From positions 137,483 to 201,482 of the forward strand of contig DBYX01000002.1 of assembly GCA_002311665.1 (NCBI GenBank): 64,000 nt of DNA, written 5' to 3'. Below, piece by piece: positions 34,910-43,258 of the stretch. The stretch is from Lachnoclostridium sp. UBA1175. GTDB lineage: Bacteria; Bacillota; Clostridia; Lachnospirales; Lachnospiraceae. The notes under the pieces were generated by a model. That model saw only the letters and a list, made by a program, of their open reading frames with translations, ran no database searches and was not told the DNA's origin. The first letter of the stretch is position 1; the number at the start of each line of letters is the position of its first letter. Both the position numbers and the translations under genes were made by a program.

Positions 34910-37282
34910 CTACTTCGTCTCGCACCGGATGTTCGTCAGCGCACACTGGTCGCCCGACAGCGCGACGTACACTTTCTCGGGGCCGTCGAGGATCGCGGTC
35001 GTGTTCTCGATGAATATGCCGAGGTTCTCGGTCGTCACCGTGATCCGGTTTCCCTTGTGGGCAAATTCCACGGCCACGTCGATTCCCTGCTTGTGCGCGG
35101 TCTTCCAGGCCTCCCAGCCGGCAAATGCGTCGTGCTTCTTCACGACCGCCGTGTTCTTCACGCCGTTTCCTTCCCAGTACTCGCCGTCGAGACGGATGAG
35201 ACCGTACTCGCGGTAGTTGCCGCCCTGTACTCTGCCGTCGTCGGAGTAGAACAGGACGATGTAAGGGCAGTGCCAGATGAGGCGCGCCGTGGGCAGGCTC
35301 ATCGAGTGGAATGTGAGCTTCATACCGTCGACGATCTCCAGACCGAGCGATGCGTCGGAGCGGAAACTGTCGATCTGCACGTTCGGGATGTCGCCCTCGT
35401 TGCCTCTGATATAGCTGATCTCCTCGGCGATGCGCGGGATGCTGTCCTCGTCGGCCTCCTTGTTCGCGCGGTCGATCTGCACCTCGCTGATCGTGCAGTA
35501 CGCGCCGGTCAGGCCGATGTAGGAGTATCTCGTGCTGTCGGGAAATGCCACGATCACGTCGGTCGTCTCGCCGCCGTGCGTAAACTTGAGAAGCGCGTGG
35601 TCCCTGACGCGCACGGCCTCGATCTCGTAGAGTGTGTCGTCAGTCACAGCATGCTTCTTATCGCTGCTGCGTCGCACTTCGATCTTGCGCGCGCCCGTGG
35701 CCACCGCCTCGCCGTCGAGGCAAATGTGGCCGTACTCGAAGTAGTGCAGGTCGCGGATCGCATTTTCCCTGTGATGCACCTGCGCGTCGAGCGAGTCGAA
35801 CAGGATGATATGCGGGTAGCGCCCCTCCTTCTCCCTGCCCGGAGCGGGCTCGCAGCGGAACTTGATCGTGAGCGGCTGGCGCGAGATCATAATGCCCTCG
35901 GAAACCTCGGAACCGAACTCCTCACAGCGTATCTCACTGTCGCCGCGAAGCTCCTTCACCGCCTTGCGCTCCTGCATCTGGTAGCGGTTGTCGATGTCGA
36001 TGAGGTACTGCATGATCTTCGCGATCTCGGGGTCAAACTGCGTCCCGGCGTTCTTGACGATCTCCTCGCGCACGATCTGCTGCGGGATCGCGGAACGGTA
36101 GCTGCGATGCGAAGTCATCGCGTCGTAAGCGTCCGCGACGGAGATGATGCGCGCCACCTCGGGGATGTCCTCGCCGATGAGGTGGTCCGGGTAGCCCTTG
36201 CCGTCGTAGCGTTCGTGATGGTAGTGCGCGCCGATGCTCAGGTAAGGGTAATCCTTCACGCTCGAGAGGATCTGGTTGCCGATGACCGGATGCTGCTTCA
36301 TCGCCGCGTACTCCTCGTCCGTAAGGCGGCCGTTCTTGGTGATGATGCTGTCGGGCACGCCGATCTTGCCGACATCGTGCAGCAGCGCGGTGTAATAGAT
36401 CTTCTTGCACTCGTCATCGCTCTTGCCCATTTCCCGCGCGATCTTCTCCGAATACTCGGCGACACGGCGCGAGTGGCCACGCGTGTACTCGTCCTTGGCA
36501 TCGATCGCGTTGGCGAGCACCGTCGCGATCTGTTCGAATAGTCTCTGCGACAGTTTCCGCTGCTCCTCGAGGTGCTCGATCTTGATGCTGTTGGCGCGGT
36601 CGACCTTCTCGTTGATGTCGAGGTACGCGAATATATAAGCCAGGATGGACATGATCGAGATCGTGATGTTCAGAAGCGACAGCCCGTAGGTGAAGAACTG
36701 GATCACCGACGCCGCGATCGGCCCGAGCAGGAACAGAAGAAGCGAGAACAGGATGACCTTGCTGAAATGCTTCCGGTGCTCAAGCACGACCCAGACCAGC
36801 AGGACCGTCGTAACGCCGGGCACGACGTAGCCGAGCATAAAGCCGTTGCCGCGATGGTAGCAGTTCGACTCGTCGAAATAATATAACAGATCGGAAAATG
36901 AGGCCGCGAAGACGAACACCATTCCCACGAACGAAAGCGCGCACACCGTCCACAGGCGCCTCGGGATCTTTATCTTGAGGTCCTCGCGGAAAATGTTCAT
37001 GACATAGTGAACAAACGAAAAGATACAGAAATGCGTCAGCATAAATACACAGAAATCGCTCGCGCGCACCATAAAGGCGCCCTTGCTGCTGATGTCACCG
37101 TCGTAGATGTACGCAAGGCGGTCGAAGCACAGCAGAAGCGCGGCCGAAAGCTCGATGATGACGATCACCAGCCTTCTCCTCCGTGAAAGAGCTTTGGAAA
37201 GAAGTACCAGCACGGCAAGCGCCACACCGATGCCGCTCAGCGCAAGCATCGTATCTAACTGGATATTCTTAAGCATCTCCAT
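34910..37282 (-). CDS. Multi-helix membrane HD-GYP phosphodiesterase with duplicated C-terminal domain
   Basis: The 790-residue protein has about seven N-terminal helices (12-222), a coiled linker and an HD-GYP domain with HDVGKIG (302-308) and HHERYDGKGYP (about 355-365), predicting cyclic di-GMP hydrolysis. After residue 430 there are some 350 residues that look like two copies of one beta-rich domain: YIGLTGAYCTISEVQI near 600 matches YVALSGDQCALTNIRC at the end, and each copy has a YPHIILF/CPYIVLF strand. This tail was not recognised. The ATG at 37282 was preferred over an upstream TTG that lies directly on the ribosome site. The GGDEF gene is 21 bases upstream. Confidence 0.88.
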   Translation of the reverse strand: MEMLKNIQLDTMLALSGIGVALAVLVLLSKALSRRRRLVIVIIELSAALLLCFDRLAYIYDGDISSKGAFMVRASDFCVFMLTHFCIFSFVHYVMNIFREDLKIKIPRRLWTVCALSFVGMVFVFAASFSDLLYYFDESNCYHRGNGFMLGYVVPGVTTVLLVWVVLEHRKHFSKVILFSLLLFLLGPIAASVIQFFTYGLSLLNITISIMSILAYIFAYLDINEKVDRANSIKIEHLEEQRKLSQRLFEQIATVLANAIDAKDEYTRGHSRRVAEYSEKIAREMGKSDDECKKIYYTALLHDVGKIGVPDSIITKNGRLTDEEYAAMKQHPVIGNQILSSVKDYPYLSIGAHYHHERYDGKGYPDHLIGEDIPEVARIISVADAYDAMTSHRSYRSAIPQQIVREEIVKNAGTQFDPEIAKIMQYLIDIDNRYQMQERKAVKELRGDSEIRCEEFGSEVSEGIMISRQPLTIKFRCEPAPGREKEGRYPHIILFDSLDAQVHHRENAIRDLHYFEYGHICLDGEAVATGARKIEVRRSSDKKHAVTDDTLYEIEAVRVRDHALLKFTHGGETTDVIVAFPDSTRYSYIGLTGAYCTISEVQIDRANKEADEDSIPRIAEEISYIRGNEGDIPNVQIDSFRSDASLGLEIVDGMKLTFHSMSLPTARLIWHCPYIVLFYSDDGRVQGGNYREYGLIRLDGEYWEGNGVKNTAVVKKHDAFAGWEAWKTAHKQGIDVAVEFAHKGNRITVTTENLGIFIENTTAILDGPEKVYVALSGDQCALTNIRCETK

Positions 37283-37303
37283 AATTCCGGTCAACCTCCC
37301 GCG

Positions 37304-38710
37304 TTATCTCCGCAGTTCCGGGTGTTTCTCGTAGTACCGTTCCTTGTCCTCATACATCCGCTCGTCCGAGAGATGCAGAGCCTTGAATATATCCTTCGAA
37401 TTCTTTATGAAGCAGCCGCCGACCGCGAAGCTCGCGTTCTCGAAGCCGAGGTCGCCCGCGCGGACCTGCTCGACTTTCTCCATCAGCGTCGCCTCGTTCG
37501 TGTTCGTGACGATGACCATGAATTCATCGCCGCCTGCGCGATATACATCGATGTTACCGAACACGCGGATCAGAACCTCCGCCGCGTTCTTGAGGAGCTC
37601 GTCGCCCGAGATGTGGCCCTTGTCGTCGTTGATGCATTTGAGGCCGTTGACGTCGGCGAAGACGATGCCGATGTTCTTGACGCGGTCGATGCCGTGGCTG
37701 ATCCGGTCGATGCGGTTGTTCATCTCGTTACGGTTCAGCACGCCCGTCAGCATATCGACCGACCCCATGATCTTCAGCCTTTGCAGAAGCTGATCGTTGG
37801 CCACCGCGGAAGCGACGAAAAATGTGGTCAGCTCCAGCGTCTCCTTGATCCGGTCCGCGTTCTGCGTGTCGAAATTGGTCGCCCATATGTACCCGAGAAG
37901 GCTCTCGCCGGAGTGCAGCGGGAAGAGCACGATGCTCGTGATCCCGTGCGCGACAAGCGTCTCGTGCCAGCGCGGGTTCTTCTGCCGCACATACTCCATA
38001 TCGGATTCGTTCTTCACGATCAGGCAGTTGCTGCCGCCGATGGTATCCTCCCAGGACTCCGCGACGTCGTAGAAATCACTGTGGCGCGCGATGAGCGTTT
38101 CCACGGAAGCACGCACGTCGGGATCGGCACGGTCCTCCGCGAGCGCCCGGCAGGTGCGCGTCTCCGGATCCATCAGAAGGATCGTACACGAGAACGCGCC
38201 GCACAGCGCGCGGATGTCCTTGATGACCTCGTGCATCGTCTCCGAAAAATCCCTTGCCCCGTGCAGCTTGATGCAGGTGTTCAGCACCGCGGACGCCGTG
38301 TCCTGCGACAGGTTGGACATCAGCTGCGTGTCCGCCTCACGTGTCACCTCCTGCGTGTATGTGCAGTAGTACATATTGCCCTCGTTGCGCAGAGGCAGCA
38401 GGAACAGATTGAACCAGAAGTTAAACCGGTCCGGATGCACATACGTGTGCACCGGCACCTTCTCCACCGCCGCGCGATAGCATATCGTCTCAAAATTGAG
38501 ATCCTGCGGAAAATAATTCTGGTACAGGCTGCCCGGCACGAACTTGTTGCTCATCAGCTGCGGTCCGTCCCACGCGGCCTCGATCGAATCCACGTACGCC
38601 TTGTTGCCCGCGACGAGGCGGATGTCACCGTAATGTCCGTCCTCCTTCATCTCCACCGAGATGACGCAGGTCATCGCATCAATACAATCAACAAACCCCT
38701 GAAAATCCAT
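37304..38710 (-). CDS. GGDEF diguanylate cyclase with PAS-like and GAF-like input domains
   Basis: The 468-residue protein has a catalytic GGDEF motif (393-397, context YRAGGDEF) in a complete C-terminal domain, predicting synthesis of cyclic di-GMP. No RxxD inhibitory site lies at the usual position before it. The N terminus (1-130) looks PAS-like and about 140-310 GAF-like, and no membrane helix is seen, so the enzyme is cytoplasmic. The start at 38710 has AGGGG nine bases upstream. It lies directly before the HD-GYP gene, so one transcript may carry both the making and the breaking enzyme. Confidence 0.88.
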   Translation of the reverse strand: MDFQGFVDCIDAMTCVISVEMKEDGHYGDIRLVAGNKAYVDSIEAAWDGPQLMSNKFVPGSLYQNYFPQDLNFETICYRAAVEKVPVHTYVHPDRFNFWFNLFLLPLRNEGNMYYCTYTQEVTREADTQLMSNLSQDTASAVLNTCIKLHGARDFSETMHEVIKDIRALCGAFSCTILLMDPETRTCRALAEDRADPDVRASVETLIARHSDFYDVAESWEDTIGGSNCLIVKNESDMEYVRQKNPRWHETLVAHGITSIVLFPLHSGESLLGYIWATNFDTQNADRIKETLELTTFFVASAVANDQLLQRLKIMGSVDMLTGVLNRNEMNNRIDRISHGIDRVKNIGIVFADVNGLKCINDDKGHISGDELLKNAAEVLIRVFGNIDVYRAGGDEFMVIVTNTNEATLMEKVEQVRAGDLGFENASFAVGGCFIKNSKDIFKALHLSDERMYEDKERYYEKHPELRR

Positions 38711-38737
38711 AACACTACACCCCTTTTTCAAGCCCTC

Positions 38738-39298
38738 TCACCGACCTCTCGAAACATGCTCCCGCAGCCATTCCTCCCGCTTGATCGCGTCGAGTTCGCT
38801 CTCGTCGGGCAATTCGATCTGCGGAAGTTTCGGCATCAGATACATCCGTGTGCTCACCGCCAGGCCCGCCGCGATCGTACACCACACGTACCGCAGCAGT
38901 GAGCGGAATTCCTCGTTCAGGACCAGCCGACCGACCCCGAGCGAGAGTAACACAAGCAAAAGATTACCCCAGAACAGGTAATATGCATCATTCTTTCGAA
39001 CCTGCATCTTCTTCGTAAGACAGCCCGCAAAGATCAGGGCGCAGGCCAACACATGAACTCCGATGGCTGCCCCAAGATAAACCCTCCGGAGCCGGGCAGG
39101 TCTCTCCGGATCCACGACCTCCACCGTATGATACTCGACTTCCGAGCGATCCTCATCGATGATCACAATGCTTTCTTCCTTATAGACGCGAGTGTTGATT
39201 TCCTGCTCGCACAGATGTGCAAATGTGACATTCAATACCGACATAATGATGAACAGCAGGATAATTATCTTGCGCCGGTTCTCCCATTCTCTACACAT
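38738..39298 (-). CDS. Membrane protein, function unknown
   Basis: The 186-residue protein has four hydrophobic segments (about 10-29, 73-95, 105-123 and 133-150). Between the first two lies an outward loop rich in Glu, Val and Ile. No family was recognised. Its stop is 28 bases before the GGDEF start, so it may head the cyclic di-GMP operon. Confidence 0.6.
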   Translation of the reverse strand: MCREWENRRKIIILLFIIMSVLNVTFAHLCEQEINTRVYKEESIVIIDEDRSEVEYHTVEVVDPERPARLRRVYLGAAIGVHVLACALIFAGCLTKKMQVRKNDAYYLFWGNLLLVLLSLGVGRLVLNEEFRSLLRYVWCTIAAGLAVSTRMYLMPKLPQIELPDESELDAIKREEWLREHVSRGR

Positions 39299-39430
39299 AA
39301 GTCAATTTCCCCCGTAAATATTGAATTAATTGTATCACAATGCGCACATATTGAACAGTAAATTCTAACGTTTCCCGCGCGGAATTCAGCAGCCGGGTGA
39401 CGTATATTCATTCACAGATCGCGGATAGAC

Positions 39431-39461
39431 AAAAAGCGCGGCCTGCTCTCGCAGACCGCAC
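39431..39461 (-). terminator. Terminator of the VWA gene
   Basis: Eleven-base arms GTGCGGTCTGC and GCAGGCCGCGC (one G-T pair) close a GAGA loop and are followed on the minus strand by TTTTT. Confidence 0.88.
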
Positions 39462-39476
39462 CGCGGGGGGGAAGGT

Positions 39477-40145
39477 TTATTTGCCGCGCTTTGCGTAGTC
39501 TTCGCGGATCTCCGCAAGCGATTCCTCGCAGTCGAGCATTTCGCTCATCTCCTTCGCGCTCTTGCTTCTTCTGACGCCGCTGACAACGCTGGCCATAGCC
39601 TTGAAGTTGAGCGCCGTTCCGGCGGCGTCGCACTCGTAGCGGACCGCGCGGTTGGCAGCGACACCGAATCGTCCGGCCACCTCGACCGCGTCGATGTTGG
39701 CGCCGAGGAAGAGGAACTCCCAGCCCGCCTCCTTCTGCCGCTCCACCATTTTCTTCACCTTCGCGTAATCGTACTCCTTGCTCGCGTTCTCCATACCGTC
39801 GGTCGTGATGATGAACAGCGTCTTCTCCGGCACATCCTCGTCGCGGATGTACTTGTGCACGTTGCGGATGTGATGGATCGCACCGCCCACCGCATCCAGG
39901 AGCGCCGTGCAGCCGCGCACGAAATACTCCTTGTCCGTGATCGGCTCGATCTCCCCGATCGGCTTGCGGTCGTGCAGCACGTCGATCCGGTCGTCGAAGA
40001 GCACCGTTGAGAACAGTGCCTCGCCCTCCTCCTTCTTCTGCTTCGCGAGGAGCGAATTGTAACCGCCGATCGTGTCGGCCTCGAGGCCTCCCATCGAACC
40101 GCTTCTGTCCAGAATGTAAACGATCTCCGTCAAACCCTTTTTCAT
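39477..40145 (-). CDS. von Willebrand factor A domain protein
   Basis: The 222-residue protein is a stand-alone VWA domain. The metal-binding MIDAS residues are visible as DRSGS (13-17), a threonine in the GCTALLDAV block and TTDGMEN. There is no signal peptide or membrane helix, so it acts in the cytoplasm, probably as a metal-dependent scaffold. The start at 40145 is supported by AGAGG upstream and by the VWA fold beginning directly at residue 4. The HTH-like gene at 40373 lies upstream in the same orientation; a functional link is possible but unproven. Confidence 0.85.
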   Translation of the reverse strand: MKKGLTEIVYILDRSGSMGGLEADTIGGYNSLLAKQKKEEGEALFSTVLFDDRIDVLHDRKPIGEIEPITDKEYFVRGCTALLDAVGGAIHHIRNVHKYIRDEDVPEKTLFIITTDGMENASKEYDYAKVKKMVERQKEAGWEFLFLGANIDAVEVAGRFGVAANRAVRYECDAAGTALNFKAMASVVSGVRRSKSAKEMSEMLDCEESLAEIREDYAKRGK

Positions 40146-40310
40146 AATATGCCTCTCTTTCCGCCGTCGCCGGCCTGTTTTTTTCTTTCTGAGGCAACTA
40201 TAGCATTCTTTCGGCGGAAAATGGTCGCCCGGCAGGCGACATCCGCAGCACACACAAAAAAGGGAACGCCTCCGGGAAGAATTATAGTGCTTAATAATCG
40301 GAGAACAAGC

Positions 40311-40347
40311 AAAAACGCGATACTGTTTTCACACGCAGTGCCGCGTT
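40311..40347 (-). terminator. Probable terminator of the 40373 gene
   Basis: Arms AACGCG-ACTG and CAGT-CGCGTT with a two-base mismatch close an A-rich loop; TTTGC follows on the minus strand. Confidence 0.55.
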
Positions 40348-40372
40348 ACCGTTCGCTTTCCGTTCGTTGTCG

Positions 40373-41221
40373 TCACGCACCGAGCAACTGCTGGCCGTAT
40401 TCGTACAACGCAATATTGATGGTGTCCACGTCGTAGACATCGTTCTCGATAAAATACTCAACGATCAGGTCGAACCGACTGCTCGGTGAGAGCGCGTACC
40501 CGGCGCGCGCAAGCATATCCTTCGTCTCATCGAGCGACAGCTGAAGCGCCAGCGCCAGCGCCACCGCGGTCGGTTTCTTCGGCTGATAAGACTCGTTGCA
40601 ACGAATCTTGGAGAACAGTTTGCGGTCCAGACCGGCGCGCTTGTACACCTCCGCATCCGTATACCCGCGCTCGTCGATCGCGCGGAGCAGGCTCTGCTGC
40701 CACGTCTCCCCGACCTGCTTAACAACATCCCCGAGAGAGCGCTTCTTCGCTGTGACCTTGCGCAGTTGGATCGCATCCGCAACAACCTCTGCGGGGGCTT
40801 CCGCGACCTCCGCGTCCGCTTCCTCGACAACTTCCGCGTACTCTTCTACCACAGCTTCGGCGTCGACTTCCGCGCACTCTTCCGCGACATCTTCCGGACA
40901 CTCCGCCGCTTCCTCCGCGCACTCTTTCTCTGCCTCGACCATCATCGCCGAAGACATCGCCGCGGGCATCATCGCGTTGGCCATGAACCCCGCTGCCGCG
41001 TCGTCTCGGGCGCCGCCCGTCTTCGCCGCGCGGCGCAGGGAAAACTTCCTCAACTCAAGGGAAGAAGCGCGGAACGCCGCATCCGTCGGAGCGGCAGCCG
41101 CCCCCGCAACCGGAGCACCGTCATCCGGTCTGAAATTCAGGCGCAGAAATTCCGCCAGGCCGTCCCACAGACGCCTGCGTTCGGTCTCACCGAGCCTGTT
41201 TTTTCTTCGAAAAATGCTCAT
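40373..41221 (-). CDS. Protein with acidic Ala/Glu/Val-rich middle and HTH-like C-terminal domain
   Basis: The 282-residue protein has a basic N terminus, a low-complexity acidic segment (about 88-148, mainly A, E, V and D) and a conserved C-terminal domain (about 170-282) containing AIDERGYTDAEVYKRAGLDRKLFSKIR and ALALALQLSLDETKDMLARAGYALSPSS. That domain is XRE/helix-turn-helix-like and widespread in Bacillota. DNA binding is possible but not proven. The gene starts one base after the upstream LUD stop, so the two are coupled. Confidence 0.7.
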   Translation of the reverse strand: MSIFRRKNRLGETERRRLWDGLAEFLRLNFRPDDGAPVAGAAAAPTDAAFRASSLELRKFSLRRAAKTGGARDDAAAGFMANAMMPAAMSSAMMVEAEKECAEEAAECPEDVAEECAEVDAEAVVEEYAEVVEEADAEVAEAPAEVVADAIQLRKVTAKKRSLGDVVKQVGETWQQSLLRAIDERGYTDAEVYKRAGLDRKLFSKIRCNESYQPKKPTAVALALALQLSLDETKDMLARAGYALSPSSRFDLIVEYFIENDVYDVDTINIALYEYGQQLLGA

Positions 41222-41222
41222 A

Positions 41223-41852
41223 TCAATACCCCAGATCTTCGTTGACCAGGATCACGTGGATGCGTCCCTCGTGGCGCGAGTAGCGCGTGATCAGGATCTG
41301 ACAGCAGATTGTGTCGGGCGATTTGCAGTTAAAACAGGAGCCGGTTTTCGAACACGGCGTCGAGAGCCCGAACCGCTGCGTGTTGATCGGTGCAGCCACG
41401 TTGCGGGCGCGCTTCATCGCGTGATCCACGTCCTTGCAAACCTTGTTCATACCGACGATAAAAACAACATATCTCGGGCCCTGCGCGATCGCGGAGACAC
41501 GGTTGGCGTTGCCGTCGATGTTGATGATCACGCCGTCCTCCGTCATCGCGTTGACGCTGGAGATAAAGTAGTCGGCGTCGTACGTCGCAAGCATCGCCTC
41601 ACGCTTGTTCGGCGTCGCATCGCGGTCGATGAAATCGTAGCGGCCGCTCCGCAGAGCATCCGTCAGGCCGATCTCCTTGGCGCTCATACAGCCGCCCATG
41701 CCGACGCTCGCCCCCTCGGGGATGAGCTCCAGCGCCATCTGCAGCGCCTCCTCGCTCGTCTCGGCATAGTAGCCCGTCATATTGCGCGACTCCAATCCCT
41801 TGATCACCGTCTCCGCCAGCAGGCGGTTGCGCTTCCGCGTCATCTCATTCAT
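41223..41852 (-). CDS. LUD-domain protein (lactate utilisation LutC/YkgG-like)
   Basis: The 209-residue protein has the LUD fold pattern: SVGMGGCMSAKEIGL (nucleotide-type loop), a central DADYFISSVNAMTEDGVIINIDG and GMNKVCKDVDHAMKRARNVAAP. Four cysteines cluster near the C terminus (CSKTGSCFNCKSPDTICC), which may bind metal or an iron-sulfur cluster. Family members function in lactate oxidation with LutA/LutB, but no lut genes are nearby, so its role here is open. GGGAGG precedes the ATG. Confidence 0.82.
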   Translation of the reverse strand: MNEMTRKRNRLLAETVIKGLESRNMTGYYAETSEEALQMALELIPEGASVGMGGCMSAKEIGLTDALRSGRYDFIDRDATPNKREAMLATYDADYFISSVNAMTEDGVIINIDGNANRVSAIAQGPRYVVFIVGMNKVCKDVDHAMKRARNVAAPINTQRFGLSTPCSKTGSCFNCKSPDTICCQILITRYSRHEGRIHVILVNEDLGY

Positions 41853-41982
41853 GTTGTACCTCCCAAGTAATCATCCATTGCACATCCGCCAGGTGCAAAT
41901 GTGCGATCAATTCGCATAAAAGCTGTACTTTCCCTGCATCTTCTCGACCATCGGCGCCGCGGTTTTCGTGGTCTCCGCGTCG

Positions 41983-42426
41983 TCAGCTGCCACACTCACC
42001 CTCCCCGCCCGGAAGAGAGTTCAGGAAATCGATGACTTCCCTGTAACCCTTCCGCGCGCTCGGCCATTTGCGCTGCAGCTGGCGAATGCTGAAATACCGC
42101 TTGCCGAAGTGGAAACTCACCGTGGTCGTGTCGCCGTCGAGGATCCGGATCCGGCTCATCCGTCTCTTGCTCGCGGCGTACAGGCCGTACCGGTTCACCA
42201 GCTCCGCCACGTGCGCGAAAGCCTCCTCCGACGCGGGATACACGGTCTTCTCCTCGCGCTCGTAGTGCCACTCCTTGTGCCGCACCGTGACCGTCGCGCG
42301 GCCGTCCTTCTCGCGCCGCAGTTCCGTGTCACAGAAGCCGCCGGTCATACCGCCGCCGGTCGACACCGAGCACGACTCGAACTCGTCCGCGCGGAATTTA
42401 TGTCCGAACAGTCTTGGCAAGATCAT
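41983..42426 (-). CDS. Hypothetical protein, possibly frameshifted near its 3' end
   Basis: The 147-residue protein has GGGGAGGAG before its ATG. It is rich in charged residues and beta strands and ends in ARKGYREVIDFLNSL; no family was recognised. A second frame continues past the stop for some 80 bases and ends KYSFYAN, a plausible native C terminus. A one-base slip in the G-rich stretch around 42000-42012 would join the two. Either the last residues were lost or the extra frame is coincidence. Confidence 0.6.
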   Translation of the reverse strand: MILPRLFGHKFRADEFESCSVSTGGGMTGGFCDTELRREKDGRATVTVRHKEWHYEREEKTVYPASEEAFAHVAELVNRYGLYAASKRRMSRIRILDGDTTTVSFHFGKRYFSIRQLQRKWPSARKGYREVIDFLNSLPGGEGECGS

Positions 42427-42467
42427 CGTCGCTCCTCCCCCCTCAACTTCTTATGCGGAAAATGCGC

Positions 42468-42548
42468 TCCGCGCCTCATCTCCGTGCTTCACGCTCCGCG
42501 CCGCATCTCCGTGCTTCACGCTCAACGCCGCATCTCCGCGCTTCACGC
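42468..42548. repeat. Three tandem 27-base repeats
   Basis: Units at 42468-42494, 42495-42521 and 42522-42548 differ by only a few bases (core CGCATCTCCGTGCTTCACGC). A partial fourth copy follows. They lie between the stop at 42557 and the start at 42426. There are no spacers, so this is not a CRISPR array. Confidence 0.9.
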
Positions 42549-42556
42549 GCCACGCT

Positions 42557-43198
42557 TCACTGTACTTTCTTCCGCACCGCGCGCAGCACGCACGCGATAC
42601 CCCAGATCGCAAGCATAATGCCTGCGAAGATCACGAGTCCCACCGGCAGACCCCAGTTCAGGAAGCCGTAGAAATCATTGGTGTGCGGCCATTCGCCGAT
42701 GCCGTTGATCAGGCAGTTCCCGAGGTAGAACGCACCGTACACCGCGACAGGAATCATCGTGAGGAACGTCCACCAAAACGGGATTGTCACGGGTTCCGCC
42801 GCGTCGCCCGGGCAGAGCACGAACTCCGCCATCGCCGTGAGCGGCAGGATCAGGTGGAAGAAGAAATTGGCGCTGCGGTACATTTTCAGAAGGCCGTACA
42901 GCGGCCCCAGGAAACCGATGATCACAAGGAATGTCAGTCCGACCGCCGCTGCCGCCATAAGCTTTGCAAGCATCGGCTGACGCCTGCCACGGAGCGAACA
43001 GACCAGGCTCACGACCGAGATGATGCCGCATAATTCGTTTGAAAGCACCGTAAAATACTTATAATTCTCGATCCCGTCCGCAAGCAGCTCCTCATCGTTG
43101 CCCCGGAAGAAAAGCATCAAAATCGTGCCGGTCACCGCGAACGCGATGACCAACAGATTCAGAATGAATGCGATTCGCCGGTTTCTTTCTCTGTTCAT
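42557..43198 (-). CDS. Pr6Pr-like integral membrane protein
   Basis: The 213-residue protein has six predicted membrane helices. YKYFTVLSNELCG, ANFFFHLILPLTA and the late NDFYGFLNWGLPVG match the pattern of the Pr6Pr/FAR-17a-like membrane family, of unknown function in bacteria. Its start precedes the aldo/keto reductase stop region by 60 bases in the same direction. Confidence 0.65.
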   Translation of the reverse strand: MNRERNRRIAFILNLLVIAFAVTGTILMLFFRGNDEELLADGIENYKYFTVLSNELCGIISVVSLVCSLRGRRQPMLAKLMAAAAVGLTFLVIIGFLGPLYGLLKMYRSANFFFHLILPLTAMAEFVLCPGDAAEPVTIPFWWTFLTMIPVAVYGAFYLGNCLINGIGEWPHTNDFYGFLNWGLPVGLVIFAGIMLAIWGIACVLRAVRKKVQ

Positions 43199-43258
43199 CT
43201 TGCTTCCTCATCCAACGCTTTCGTCAAACCGCCGTCACACAGGCGTCTTTGATCTCCG

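Noticed and set aside
42468..42548. CRISPR array
   Set aside because: The units abut without spacers; no cas genes are in the window.
42414..42671. Plus-strand frame with RASRSAPHL repeats
   Set aside because: It is a translation of the 27-base tandem repeats and overlaps two minus-strand genes; no start signals.
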